A stretch of DNA of 47,982 nt from the NCBI RefSeq assembly GCF_010858045.1, contig NZ_JAAGVC010000020.1, positions 50,131-98,112 of the forward strand. The letters are read 5' to 3'. Below, piece after piece: positions 1 to 8,282 of the stretch. The DNA is from Nocardia cyriacigeorgica. GTDB taxonomy: Bacteria; Actinomycetota; Actinomycetes; Mycobacteriales; Mycobacteriaceae. The notes below the pieces were generated by a model. The model saw only the letters and a list, made by a program, of their open reading frames with translations, was not told the origin of the DNA and ran no database searches. Each line of letters starts with the position of its first letter. The first letter of the stretch is position 1. A program made the translations under genes and the position numbers.

Positions 1-345
1 CGTCTGCGCCGCCGCTGCGTACGCCGAAGGCAAGCAGCGGTGGCGCGGACGCGAGACATCCGGGAGCCGCGAACTCTTGGGCTCGGTCTCGCTTCGCTCG
101 AAAATGGGGGTGTGACCGGCCATAGGTTTCGACGCATGCCGTTGTTGTTTGGCGCGACGCGCGATGGGTACCTGTCCGTTGTGCCGAGTTGAGCCTGTTG
201 TGTGGCTTATGCTTTGCGTGTTCTTCCGTCTCACGACAGCACAGTTCGACTAGTCAACTGATCGACTGAACTGCTTCCCCGATCCGCTCGTGGCGCGGGA
301 GAACCGCCGCCGACGACGCGATCGCCGCGCGAGAGGGTGTGGAGC
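1..345. other. Left-edge intergenic stretch, no gene recognised
   Basis: No reading frame here has the composition or a recognisable family expected of a gene, and no RNA gene was seen. A purine-rich GAGAGG at 331-336 serves as the likely ribosome binding site of the small gene starting at 346. The leftmost 200 bases could be the promoter region of a gene outside the window. Confidence 0.4.
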
Positions 346-543
346 ATGGCCGATGGGTACACCGGAACTCCGGTAGCCGAACTACCGACAGCGGCATTGC
401 CGCACGCGAGCACACCGTTGCACCGGGCGGCGCGCCGGCTGCAATCGGTCCTGCCGCCCGGGTGGTGCGTCGAGGTTGTCGACCCGCCCGCATCCACGGA
501 TGATCCGCAATCGATTCTGCGCGTGATCCAGCCTCCGGAGTGA
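346..543 (+). CDS. Small hypothetical protein (65 aa)
   Basis: Not recognised as a known family. The ATG at 346 is preferred over the in-frame GTG at 337 because GAGAGG at 331-336 sits about 9 nt upstream of it. The predicted product is short and soluble, has no signal peptide or membrane segment, is rich in Pro and Ala, and ends in an acidic/proline stretch (DPPASTDDPQ). It converges on the aldehyde dehydrogenase gene, and its stop codon lies in the loop of a 10-bp-stem hairpin that probably ends both transcripts. It may be a lineage-specific small protein; the reading frame is plausible but unsupported by homology. Confidence 0.45.
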   Translation: MADGYTGTPVAELPTAALPHASTPLHRAARRLQSVLPPGWCVEVVDPPASTDDPQSILRVIQPPE

Positions 544-571
544 TGGGCATTCGCCCGGGCCCCGGAGGCTG
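529..571. terminator. Bidirectional hairpin between convergent genes
   Basis: Ten-base arms CAGCCTCCGG (529-538) and CCGGAGGCTG (562-571) pair perfectly around a 23-nt loop that contains the stop codon of the upstream small gene. There is no U-run, as is usual for GC-rich actinomycete terminators. It lies between the convergent small ORF and aldehyde dehydrogenase gene. Confidence 0.5.
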
Positions 572-618
572 ATCCGTATAGCGTTCGTTGCCGGCCGCGG
601 CCGGACTCGGTTGCGCTG

Positions 619-2064
619 CTAGCCGGTCCAGCCGAGCGGCATCAGTACCGACTTCTGCTCGCAGTACGCGTCGACCCCCTCGGGGCCGTTCTCCCGGCCG
701 AGGCCGGAATTCTTGTAACCGCCGAACGGCGCGGTGGGATCGAACGCGTACCAGTTGATCGCGTACGTGCCGGTACGCACCCGCGCCGCGATCTCGGCGC
801 CGTGCTCCACATCGCTGGTCCACACCGAGCCGGCCAGGCCGTAATCGGAATCGTTGGCCAGCGCGACGGCCTCGTCTTCGGTGCCGTACGGAATCACCGA
901 AAGTACCGGCCCGAAAATCTCTTCCCGCGCGATCGTCGACGTGTTGTCGACGTCGGCGAAGATGGTCGGCTCCACGAACCAGCCCTTGTCCAGCCCCTCG
1001 GGCCTGCCGCCGCCGAGCACCAGGCGCGCACCCTCGGCCTTGCCCTTGGCGATATAGCCCTCGACGCGTTCGCGCTGGCGCTGCGAGATCAGCGGGCCGA
1101 GCTGGGTGGCCGGATCGGTCGGATCGCCGACGGTCATGGTGCGCACATGCGCGACCAGTGCGTCGATGATCTCGTCATAGTGGCTGCGCGGGGCCAGGAT
1201 TCGGGTCTGCGCGACACAACCCTGGCCGGTGTTCATCAGCCCGGAGAACGCGAGCGAGGGGATGCTCGCGGCAATGTCCATGTCCGGCAACAGGATTGCC
1301 GCCGATTTGCCGCCGAGTTCCAGCGAGACCGTCTTCAGCTGCCCGGTGGCGATGGCACCGATCTTGCGGCCGACGGCGGTACTGCCGGTGAAGGTCAGCT
1401 TGTCCACACCCGGATGCGACACCAGGTATTCCGAGGCCTCGGCCTCGGCCGGGAGCACCGACAGCACACCTTCGGGCAGGCCGGCCTCGGCGAAGATCTC
1501 GGCCACCTTGTTGGTGGTCAGCGGCGTCAGCGGGGAGGGCTTGAGTACAACGGTGCAGCCGGCGAGCAGCGCCGGGCCCAATTTGTTGACCGCGAGGAAC
1601 AGTGGCACGTTCCAGGCGGTGATGGCCGCGACCACGCCGCGCGGTTCCCTGGAGACCCGGGTGGTGCCGAAGACGCCGGTGCGCGTCTCGTTCCAGGGGA
1701 ACGATTTGGCCAGGCCCGCGTAGTAGTCCAGGGCGGCCACGGCCGGGATCTGGTTGAGCGTGGTCGCCGCCATCAGCGGGGCGCCCATCTCGGCGGTGAG
1801 GGTGGCGGCCAGGTCGGCGCCGCGTTCCTCGATCAGGCGGGCCGCGCGGCTGAGCACCTGAGCCCGTTCCTCCGGGGGCGTCGACGGCCACGGACCCGAA
1901 TCGAAGGCGGCGCGGGCCGCGGCGACCGCGGCGTCGACGTCGGCCCGGTCGACGGCGGGAACGCTGCCGACCGGCTCCTCGGTGGCCGGGGAGATGACCT
2001 GGATGCGCTCGGTGGTGGCGGGCGCGGTCCAGCGGCCGCCGATGAACAGGCTGTCGTAATCCAT
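619..2064 (-). CDS. Aldehyde dehydrogenase family protein (Rv0223c-like)
   Basis: NAD(P)-dependent oxidation of an aldehyde to the acid, in the cytosol; the substrate is unknown. The 481-residue length is typical of the ALDH superfamily. Visible signatures are the cofactor-loop motif FTGSTAVGRKIG, the general-base glutamate in LELGGKSAA, the catalytic cysteine in NTGQGCVAQTR and the C-terminal APFGGYKNSGLGRENG. Synteny with the methyltransferase and glycosyltransferase that follow matches M. tuberculosis Rv0223c-Rv0225, so it is probably the Rv0223c counterpart. The ATG at 2064 has no Shine-Dalgarno sequence, but TAACGT (2076-2071) lies 6 nt before it, which suggests a leaderless mRNA. An inverted repeat overlaps this promoter. 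Confidence 0.9.
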   Translation of the reverse strand: MDYDSLFIGGRWTAPATTERIQVISPATEEPVGSVPAVDRADVDAAVAAARAAFDSGPWPSTPPEERAQVLSRAARLIEERGADLAATLTAEMGAPLMAATTLNQIPAVAALDYYAGLAKSFPWNETRTGVFGTTRVSREPRGVVAAITAWNVPLFLAVNKLGPALLAGCTVVLKPSPLTPLTTNKVAEIFAEAGLPEGVLSVLPAEAEASEYLVSHPGVDKLTFTGSTAVGRKIGAIATGQLKTVSLELGGKSAAILLPDMDIAASIPSLAFSGLMNTGQGCVAQTRILAPRSHYDEIIDALVAHVRTMTVGDPTDPATQLGPLISQRQRERVEGYIAKGKAEGARLVLGGGRPEGLDKGWFVEPTIFADVDNTSTIAREEIFGPVLSVIPYGTEDEAVALANDSDYGLAGSVWTSDVEHGAEIAARVRTGTYAINWYAFDPTAPFGGYKNSGLGRENGPEGVDAYCEQKSVLMPLGWTG

Positions 2065-2070
2065 GAGAAC

Positions 2071-2103
2071 ACGTTACAGTTTTGTCGCCCCGTTGTCTGT
2101 AAC
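2071..2103 (-). promoter_or_regulatory. Leaderless promoter with overlapping inverted repeat for the aldehyde dehydrogenase gene
   Basis: On the minus strand TAACGT (2076-2071) fits the TANNNT -10 consensus, with 6 nt to the ATG at 2064. Arms GTTACAG (2073-2079) and CTGTAAC (2097-2103) form a 7-bp inverted repeat with a 17-nt spacer, and one arm overlaps the -10. This could be a regulator site; the wide spacer makes it less certain than the palindromes elsewhere. Confidence 0.35.
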
Positions 2104-2172
2104 AGGTTTCAGTTCGATCTTGGCGCACTGCCATGAGCTGCGCGAATTCCGACCTGTCGGTTCGCTTTTCGT

Positions 2173-2194
2173 CAGAACGCACTATTGCGTTCTG
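2173..2194. promoter_or_regulatory. Perfect 9-bp-arm palindrome, probable operator
   Basis: CAGAACGCA (2173-2181) and TGCGTTCTG (2186-2194) are exact reverse complements separated by CTAT. The 22-bp site is in the divergent region between the aldehyde dehydrogenase gene and the 97-residue ORF. Size and symmetry fit a dimeric TetR- or MarR-type repressor site. No regulator gene is adjacent, so the binding protein is unknown. Confidence 0.5.
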
Positions 2195-2274
2195 TTGCTG
2201 GACAGTGGATGCTGTAGCTACTGATCAGCTCGCTCGACCCATCGAACCGATACCGCAATTGGGGAGTCCGATTC

Positions 2275-2568
2275 ATGGCGGTGCAAGTGATCGGCCGGTC
2301 GTTGATGACCAGCGACCAGACCGAGCATCAAGCTAAGAGCGTTGGCAGCGGCGGCTGGGTAGTGTCGTTCCTACCCGGCCGCACCTTGACCATGGAGCAG
2401 GCAACCGCCGCCATGCAGGCCGCAGAGGCGGTCGCCATGGTCGGCACACTGGCCGATCTGGTCGGGTTGACCACGCTGGAGACCGTCGGCCTCGCCATGC
2501 GGGAATCTCCCTGGCAGGAAGCTCGGCACGGCACCAGGGCCCGGCGCCCGGCGCTGTGGGCGCGCTGA
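2275..2568 (+). CDS. Conserved-looking small hypothetical protein (97 aa)
   Basis: Function not recognised. ATG at 2275 is preceded by GGGGAG about 8 nt upstream. The central part (FLPGRTLTMEQATAAMQAAE) reads like a folded helical segment, followed by a hydrophobic stretch AVAMVGTLADLVGLTTLETVG; there is no clear signal peptide, and the tail is basic (ARRPALWAR). It is convergent with the methyltransferase gene, only 36 bp away, and lies downstream of the 2173-2194 palindrome, which may control it. Codon use matches its neighbours. Confidence 0.6.
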   Translation: MAVQVIGRSLMTSDQTEHQAKSVGSGGWVVSFLPGRTLTMEQATAAMQAAEAVAMVGTLADLVGLTTLETVGLAMRESPWQEARHGTRARRPALWAR

Positions 2569-2604
2569 CAAGCGATCGTTCGTTCCGCCGTTCGAGGGCG
2601 ATGT

Positions 2605-3408
2605 TCAGTCCGGTTTGACCGCGACGACGACAAGGTTGCTGACCAGTAACTCGCGCAACCACGGAACACGAACCAGCCACCAGGCCCACCGCGGGTGATA
2701 GCGCGGAAACACCGCGAACACCTGCGCGGGCGTCCGCTGCGCCCACCGCAAACCGTCGGCGGCGCGCACGGCGAACATCGACCGGCCGAACCTGTTCTTG
2801 GGTTCGCGGCCGTGCTTGCGCACATACCGGCGCGCGGCGTACTCCCCGCCCAGGTAGTGCCACGGACCGGTCTCGTGCCCGCCGAACGGGCCGTGCCACA
2901 CCGTGTAGGACAGCACGATCACCCCGCCCGGCCTGGTCACCCGCACCATCTCGTCGGCCATCAGCCACGGATCCGGCACGTGCTCGGCGACATTCGAGGA
3001 AAAGCAGATATCGACCGCGCCGTCGCGGAACGGCAGCGCCATCCCGGAACCGCGCACCGCGCCCGGCACCGTCAGCCCGGCCGCGTGCAGCTCCGAGGGG
3101 TCCGGCTCCACCGGGATGTACCTGGCGCCGGTGCGGGCGAACTCGTCGGCGAAATAGCCGGGACCGCCACCCACATCGATAATGGTCGCGCCCGCCAGCT
3201 CCCTTCCGGTCACATCGGCATAGAAATCGCCGATCATGGCGGCGCTGTCGGTGGCGAGCCCGCCGTAGAAGACCGCGGGCGCGGTCTGCTCGAAGCGGAA
3301 ACTGCTCAGCAGCCGGATCGACCGGCGCAGCGTGGCGCGCTCGGCGAACCGCGGCCGGCGCCCGTCGGCCCGTGCGGCTGTGGGCACGGTCGGGCGTCCC
3401 GGGCGCAT
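2605..3408 (-). CDS. Class I SAM-dependent methyltransferase (Rv0224c-like)
   Basis: Transfers a methyl group from S-adenosylmethionine to an unknown acceptor, probably an envelope glycan or lipid given its neighbours. Motif I is IIDVGGGPGYFADEF, the motif II acid is in YIPVEPDPSE, and CFSSNVAEHVPDPW with VTRPGGVIVLSYT are typical of the family. The C-terminal half (GGHETGPWHYLGGEYAARRY, FPRYHPRWAWWL) closely recalls M. tuberculosis Rv0224c. The start is uncertain: the frame stays open to 3645, but it then runs into the divergent glycosyltransferase start. ATG 3408 (267 aa) and GTG 3453 are both possible, neither with a good ribosome binding site; homology begins near FAERATLRRS. Confidence 0.85.
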   Translation of the reverse strand: MRPGRPTVPTAARADGRRPRFAERATLRRSIRLLSSFRFEQTAPAVFYGGLATDSAAMIGDFYADVTGRELAGATIIDVGGGPGYFADEFARTGARYIPVEPDPSELHAAGLTVPGAVRGSGMALPFRDGAVDICFSSNVAEHVPDPWLMADEMVRVTRPGGVIVLSYTVWHGPFGGHETGPWHYLGGEYAARRYVRKHGREPKNRFGRSMFAVRAADGLRWAQRTPAQVFAVFPRYHPRWAWWLVRVPWLRELLVSNLVVVAVKPD

Positions 3409-3610
3409 CCGGGCCTGCGGGGACCACCGAGTCGTTCTTTCGGCTCTGAGCACGGCGCCGAGTCTCGCACAATCGGCCGCGTCGCCCGGTCGCGGCCGGG
3501 TCGGCAGCCGGTCAGGACCGGGATCGGACCACACCCGGAAGCCGTCCACTAGGGTGTACGACGATATCCGACGTTCCCGACGGGGACCCGACGACCGGAG
3601 AAGCTCGACC

Positions 3611-4774
3611 GTGCGCGAAGTCCTACTGCTCTGCTGGCGCGACACGGGGCATCCGCAGGGCGGCGGCAGCGAACGCTACCTCGAGCAGGTCGGCGCCCAC
3701 CTCGCCGCCCGCGGCGTCAAGGTCACCCTGCGCACCGCCCGCTACCCCGGCGCGGCCCGCAGGGAAACCGTCGACGGCATCGACATCAGCCGGGCGGGCG
3801 GGCGCTACTCGGTGTATCCGCGCGCGCTCGCCGCCATCGCCCTCGGGCGCCTCGGCCTCGGGCCGTTGCGTGGCATCCGGCCCGACGCGGTGATCGACAC
3901 CCAGAACGGCATCCCCTTCTTCGCCCGCGCCGCGAGCAAGGCGCCCTCGGTGGTGCTGGTGCATCACGGGCATCGCGAGCAGTGGCCCGTCGCGGGCCGG
4001 CTGGTCGGCCGGATCGGCTGGTGGATCGAATCGCGGCTCTCGCCCCGAGTGCATCGCGACAATCAATACCTGACGGTTTCGCTGCCGTCGGCAGAGGAAT
4101 TGACAACTCTCGGCGTCGACGGATCGCGCATTGCGGTGGTGCGCAACGGCGCTGAACCTGTTCCAGTCGACGCCCCCACCGGCGCCGCCGAAACCCGCAC
4201 CGCCGAGCCCAGAGTGGTGGTGCTGTCACGGCTGGTGCCGCACAAGCAGATCGAGGACGCACTCGCCGCCGTCGCGCAACTGCGCGGCCGGATCCCGGGC
4301 GTACAGCTCGACGTCATCGGTGACGGCTGGTGGGCCGACAACCTGAAATCGGTCGCGGCACAGCTGGGCATCGCCGACGCGGTCACCTTCCACGGGCACG
4401 TCGACGAACGCCGCAAACACGAACTGCTCGCCAGGTCATGGGTGCACGTGATGCCCTCGCGCAAGGAAGGCTGGGGTCTCGCCGTGATCGAGGCCGCCCA
4501 GCACGGCGTGCCGACCGTCGGTTACCGATCCTCGCGCGGGCTCACCGATTCCATCGTCGACGGCGTCACCGGTGTCCTCGTCGACGATGTCGACCAGCTC
4601 GCGGCATCGGTCGCCGAACTTCTCGACGATGCCGCCGCCCGCACCATCATGGGTGAGAAGGCGCGGGCGCGGGCGCGGGAGTTCTCTTGGGAGAGCACGG
4701 CTTCCGGGGTGTATCAAGTGCTGTCCGCGGTGGCGGACGGACGCAAGGTCTCCGGGCTGATTCCGCCCGTCTGA
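3611..4774 (+). CDS. Family 4 glycosyltransferase (Rv0225-like)
   Basis: A retaining GT-B enzyme that adds a sugar from a nucleotide donor, probably to an envelope glycan on the cytoplasmic face. The N-terminal domain opens REVLLLCWRDTGHPQGGGSE with the glycine-rich acceptor loop. The C-terminal domain shows VVVLSRLVPHKQIEDAL and the EX7E-type region PSRKEGWGLAVIEAAQHGVP that binds the nucleotide sugar. At 387 aa it is close to the mycobacterial homologue. GTG 3611 is chosen because GGAG lies about 10 nt before it and family similarity starts there; the frame stays open upstream to 3332 but that part overlaps the divergent methyltransferase. It is convergent with the membrane protein gene ending at 4905. 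Confidence 0.9.
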   Translation: MREVLLLCWRDTGHPQGGGSERYLEQVGAHLAARGVKVTLRTARYPGAARRETVDGIDISRAGGRYSVYPRALAAIALGRLGLGPLRGIRPDAVIDTQNGIPFFARAASKAPSVVLVHHGHREQWPVAGRLVGRIGWWIESRLSPRVHRDNQYLTVSLPSAEELTTLGVDGSRIAVVRNGAEPVPVDAPTGAAETRTAEPRVVVLSRLVPHKQIEDALAAVAQLRGRIPGVQLDVIGDGWWADNLKSVAAQLGIADAVTFHGHVDERRKHELLARSWVHVMPSRKEGWGLAVIEAAQHGVPTVGYRSSRGLTDSIVDGVTGVLVDDVDQLAASVAELLDDAAARTIMGEKARARAREFSWESTASGVYQVLSAVADGRKVSGLIPPV

Positions 4775-4904
4775 TTCGAGACCGGTGCCCGCGGACGCAG
4801 CGGTGATCCGAACGGACGTCGGCACGTTCGGTTCGGCGCCGTGCGCGTCGTTGGTACGGCTGCAGCGCGCGGGCCGGGCGGTGAGTTGGCCGGCCGTCAG
4901 ATAT

Positions 4905-6797
4905 TCAACGGCGCGGCGCCCGTAGGCGGATCGTGAGCAGGGGCGCGAACAGCAGCGTTCCCCAGAGTATGTGTGCGCCGATCACCAACTCGCGGTGTGC
5001 GGACGTGCGGTCGGCGATGACGCCGGGTACGCGATAGAGCGCGAGGTCAGGCGTGCTCAGCACCGGTTCCAGGTGCGCCAGCGTCGTTTTCGCCTCGCCT
5101 GTCGGGCCGGGTGTGCGGTGTTCGACCAGCACCCAGCCGACGCCGAGCGCCGCGAGTTCCTCGGGTGAGCCACCTTCCAGTAGCAAGTTCTCCACCTGCC
5201 GAGCGCGTGCGCCCTCGCCGGAGACCGTCTGCCCACGCACCGGCAGTTCGCCGGTCTGCAACACATCGCTTGGCAGCATGCGCGGCGCCGGGTCGAGCAC
5301 CGGCGCGGTGCCGCTGTACGGGAACCGGCGGAACATGCCGCCAGGCAAGACGGCCACGTCCCCCGGGCCATCGACTCGTTCCGCGGCCTCCTGCCAGGCC
5401 GCCGGATACCTCACCGCCCGCATCTCGCCGCCGACACCCCAGGCCAGGTCGATGAGCGGGAGGATCAGGGCCGCGATGAACAGGGCAGCGATCGCGGTGA
5501 GCGCGGAGCCGGTGTCGGACGGTCCAGGGTTCGCGGCGGCATCGTTCGGCTCCGCTGGTGCTGCCGGGCCGGTGGCCTTCGCGCCACCCAGTCGGGGTGC
5601 GAGGGCCACGCAGCCGGCCGCGGCGCACAGGGCGTAGGCGGGCATCGCGAGGGCGAGGTATTTCTGGGTGTCGCGCAGGAGTCCCGCACCGGGCACCTCG
5701 ACGACCAGCCATTCGAGAACATCCATCCCCCACGCGGTGGCGCCCAGGGCGGGCAGCAGCACCGCCGCGACCGCCAGACCGAGCAGCCTGCGGCCGGTGC
5801 GTGCGCTCGGGGTGGGCGGCGATCCGGTGCGGCGAAGCGAACCGCCGGCCACAGCCCGCACCCCGAAGGCCACCAGAACCAGCAGGATCGCGGTGCCGAG
5901 GAAGGCGAGCGGTGTGGTGCGCGACCAGGGGACCGCGTCGGCGTTCCAGATGCCGCCGAGCCCGGCGAGGCTGCCGATCGTGCCGAGGCCCGGTTCGGCG
6001 CGGGCGGCGAAGGCGGCGATACCGGCGGGGTCCGAGGGTTCGGTGCCGGCACCGGAGGCGACCGTGGCGACGAGCCAGGGCGCGGAGGCGGCCGCGAGCA
6101 GTAGCAGGACGCCGGGGAAATTGCGGCGTCCGGCGATGAGCAGGCCGACGATGCCGGCGAGCAGGGCGCCCGTCGGCGTCAGCCCGGCGGCCGCGAAACA
6201 TGCGGCCAACGCGGCCCAGTCGCGGAACCAGGAGCCGCGGGTCGGCGCGGCGGCCGTGGGATCGGTCGAACGGTCCGTGTGGGCGCGGTCCGTGGATCGG
6301 CCGTCGTTTCGCCTGCCGGCCCGACAGCGCAGCCGATGGGCCGCGAGCGCCGTCCACGGCAGGGCCGCGTATCCCGTGAGCAGGCTCCAATGGCCCTGCA
6401 GGAGCCGTTCGGCGACAAAGGGATTCCAGATCGCTACGGTGACGGCCACCAGCTGCGCCGCGAGCGGAACCCGCAGCAACTCACGCGCCAGCACGGCCGC
6501 GCCGTACCCCGCTGCCCACAGCGCGGCCAGCAGGATCGCCTTCACGACAAGTCCGCCGTCCGCCACCGTCGACAGGGCCGCCAGCAGCGCATCCTGCGGG
6601 ACGGCACGCGGAGCCGCATCACCCAATCCGAGTGCGGCATCGGTGAGATAGGACCGCGGCGTGCTCACCGCATCCCGCAACAGCAGATAGCCGGGTGCGA
6701 GCAATGGCCCGGCGACGACCAGCGTCAGCAGCGCGCTGTACACCGCGGGAACGACCGCCGCCCATCGGCCGCCACGGCTCCGAGCACGCGCACTCAC
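4905..6797 (-). CDS. GT-C-like polytopic membrane protein (Rv0226c-like)
   Basis: An integral membrane protein of 630 residues with about 10-12 hydrophobic segments (for example AVVPAVYSALLTLVVAGPLL and LLLLAAASAPWLVATVAS), then a soluble C-terminal region and a last membrane helix (LLFAPLLTIRL). Position and architecture match M. tuberculosis Rv0226c, whose function I do not know; the fold resembles GT-C polyprenyl-sugar-dependent glycosyltransferases. GTG 6797 overlaps the TGA of the flippase gene in a GTGA, so the two are translationally coupled. A much longer frame extends upstream to 7055, but it overlaps the flippase gene and encodes low-complexity Arg/His, so I rejected it. Confidence 0.8.
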   Translation of the reverse strand: MSARARSRGGRWAAVVPAVYSALLTLVVAGPLLAPGYLLLRDAVSTPRSYLTDAALGLGDAAPRAVPQDALLAALSTVADGGLVVKAILLAALWAAGYGAAVLARELLRVPLAAQLVAVTVAIWNPFVAERLLQGHWSLLTGYAALPWTALAAHRLRCRAGRRNDGRSTDRAHTDRSTDPTAAAPTRGSWFRDWAALAACFAAAGLTPTGALLAGIVGLLIAGRRNFPGVLLLLAAASAPWLVATVASGAGTEPSDPAGIAAFAARAEPGLGTIGSLAGLGGIWNADAVPWSRTTPLAFLGTAILLVLVAFGVRAVAGGSLRRTGSPPTPSARTGRRLLGLAVAAVLLPALGATAWGMDVLEWLVVEVPGAGLLRDTQKYLALAMPAYALCAAAGCVALAPRLGGAKATGPAAPAEPNDAAANPGPSDTGSALTAIAALFIAALILPLIDLAWGVGGEMRAVRYPAAWQEAAERVDGPGDVAVLPGGMFRRFPYSGTAPVLDPAPRMLPSDVLQTGELPVRGQTVSGEGARARQVENLLLEGGSPEELAALGVGWVLVEHRTPGPTGEAKTTLAHLEPVLSTPDLALYRVPGVIADRTSAHRELVIGAHILWGTLLFAPLLTIRLRAPRR

Positions 6798-8077
6798 GAT
6801 CGAGGGTCCTCGGCCGGTTGACGGGCGGCGGTATAGAGCACCAGCACCGCGACGATGGCGGTGGTGGTGCCCGCGACGCCCGCGGCGGTGATGATGAGCG
6901 CGGGGACGGTGCGGGCGAAGGCAAGCATGAGGACGACCTCGAGGGCGAGGCCGAGCCAGGTGAGGCCGGCCAGGGCGGTGCGGTCGACGGCGATGGCCGA
7001 CAGCAGCGCGCCTTGCAGCACCGCGAGAACGGCGCCGTGCAGGGCGAACAACCACAGCAACCCCTGAATCGGCGCATAGTCCTCACCGGCGAACAACGGC
7101 GCGAGCGGGGCTGCCACCGCCGCGCCGAGCACCGCGAGGACGCCGATGCCCGACAGCACCGCCAGCGCTGACCGGATCGCGCTCGCCGAGTGCCCGGGCT
7201 GGGCCATCCGTGGATACAGCACCATGCCGACGGCGGCGGGCAGCCAGAAGGCGATCTTGGTGGCCATGGTGGCCAGCGCGTACCGGCTGGCGTCGTCTTC
7301 GTTCAGCACGATGCGCACCACGATCAGATCCGCCGACGACAACGCCATCAACGCCGCCTGCACCTGCGCGGCCCGCACCACCGCGATCACGCCCGCGAAC
7401 CCGGCGTTCGGGACCGGGGCGTCGAGATCCAGCGCCGCGCCGTCGAGCGCGGCGGGCGGCTCACCGTGTTCCGGCGCGACCGCCGCCTCCGCCGCAGGCC
7501 CGGCCACATACCGCGCGAAGAACGCCGCACCCGCGATGCCGAGAGCCGCCGCCCACAATGCGGGCCCGGCACCCATTCCCAGCGCGAGGACCACGATCGC
7601 GGGCAGCACCCGCGCCACTCCGGCCGCGCCGAGCACCACGGCCAGTCCGCGAAACCGCCTGCCGCCCTGGAGAACGCCCTGCTCACCGGACAGCATCACC
7701 AGCGCGGGCGCGGCCATCAGCGCCGCCGCACAGGCCACCGGGCTCACCTCGAGCACCACGGTCACCACCGGGATCAATGCCGCTGCCACCGCCGCGACGA
7801 TCACCGCGCACCGCCACTGCAACCCGCGCAGCGCTGTCACGCTCGCCCCGCGCACCAGTTCCCTGGCGACCACGTTCTGCAAGGCGAGCGCGGGCACCGC
7901 GCACAGCAGCTGCACCGCGAGCAGGCTGGCGAATTCGCTGTACCCGGCAACGCCGAGCCAGCGCCCGGCCAGCAGCTGGAGCAGATACCCGGCCACATTG
8001 GCCGTCATCGCGCCCGCCGTCACCAAGCTCAGATCCGCCACGACGGGTAGGCGACGAACAGCAGGCACGCCCGCCAT
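6794..8077 (-). CDS. MOP/Wzx-type polysaccharide flippase-like membrane protein
   Basis: A 427-residue protein with about 12 membrane helices, beginning DLSLVTAGAMTANVAGYLLQ, the hallmark opening of MOP-superfamily (Wzx/MurJ-like) exporters. It would move a lipid-linked saccharide across the membrane. I do not recall an equivalent between Rv0226c and Rv0227c in M. tuberculosis, so this appears to be a lineage-specific component. It is the first gene of a coupled pair: its TGA overlaps the GTG of the Rv0226c-like gene. ATG 8077 is chosen because residues before it in the open frame (back to 8215) are Arg-rich and run into the pgfA terminator. No Shine-Dalgarno is obvious. Confidence 0.75.
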   Translation of the reverse strand: MAGVPAVRRLPVVADLSLVTAGAMTANVAGYLLQLLAGRWLGVAGYSEFASLLAVQLLCAVPALALQNVVARELVRGASVTALRGLQWRCAVIVAAVAAALIPVVTVVLEVSPVACAAALMAAPALVMLSGEQGVLQGGRRFRGLAVVLGAAGVARVLPAIVVLALGMGAGPALWAAALGIAGAAFFARYVAGPAAEAAVAPEHGEPPAALDGAALDLDAPVPNAGFAGVIAVVRAAQVQAALMALSSADLIVVRIVLNEDDASRYALATMATKIAFWLPAAVGMVLYPRMAQPGHSASAIRSALAVLSGIGVLAVLGAAVAAPLAPLFAGEDYAPIQGLLWLFALHGAVLAVLQGALLSAIAVDRTALAGLTWLGLALEVVLMLAFARTVPALIITAAGVAGTTTAIVAVLVLYTAARQPAEDPRS

Positions 8078-8213
8078 CGTCGCACCCCTGGCCCCGGCCG
8101 CGCCCTTCCGCCCCCGATGCCGCGCCGAGGTCTCCCGAGAACGCCCACCGCGCGCACGGATCGGAGGCACTCTGCGCCCTCCGGTCAGAAGCGGCGGGGA
8201 CCGCTCCGCACAC

Positions 8214-8255
8214 AAAAAAACTCGGCTCCCCTGGCGTGATGCCGGGGGAGCCGAG
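8214..8255 (-). terminator. Intrinsic terminator downstream of pgfA
   Basis: Arms CTCGGCTCCCC and GGGGAGCCGAG (8221-8231 and 8245-8255) form an 11-bp stem. On the minus strand the stem is followed directly by seven U (8220-8214). This is a textbook factor-independent terminator for pgfA, separating it from the flippase gene. Confidence 0.85.
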
Positions 8256-8282
8256 TCGATCAGTGCGTGTTACCGCGAGCGA

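Noticed and set aside
802..2136. A 444-codon plus-strand frame opposite the aldehyde dehydrogenase
   Set aside because: Shadow of a strong ALDH gene; rich in Arg/Gly/His, no motif.
4905..7055. Longer start (7055) for the Rv0226c-like membrane protein
   Set aside because: The extra 86 residues are Arg/His low complexity overlapping the flippase gene; GTG 6797 gives a clean GTGA coupling.
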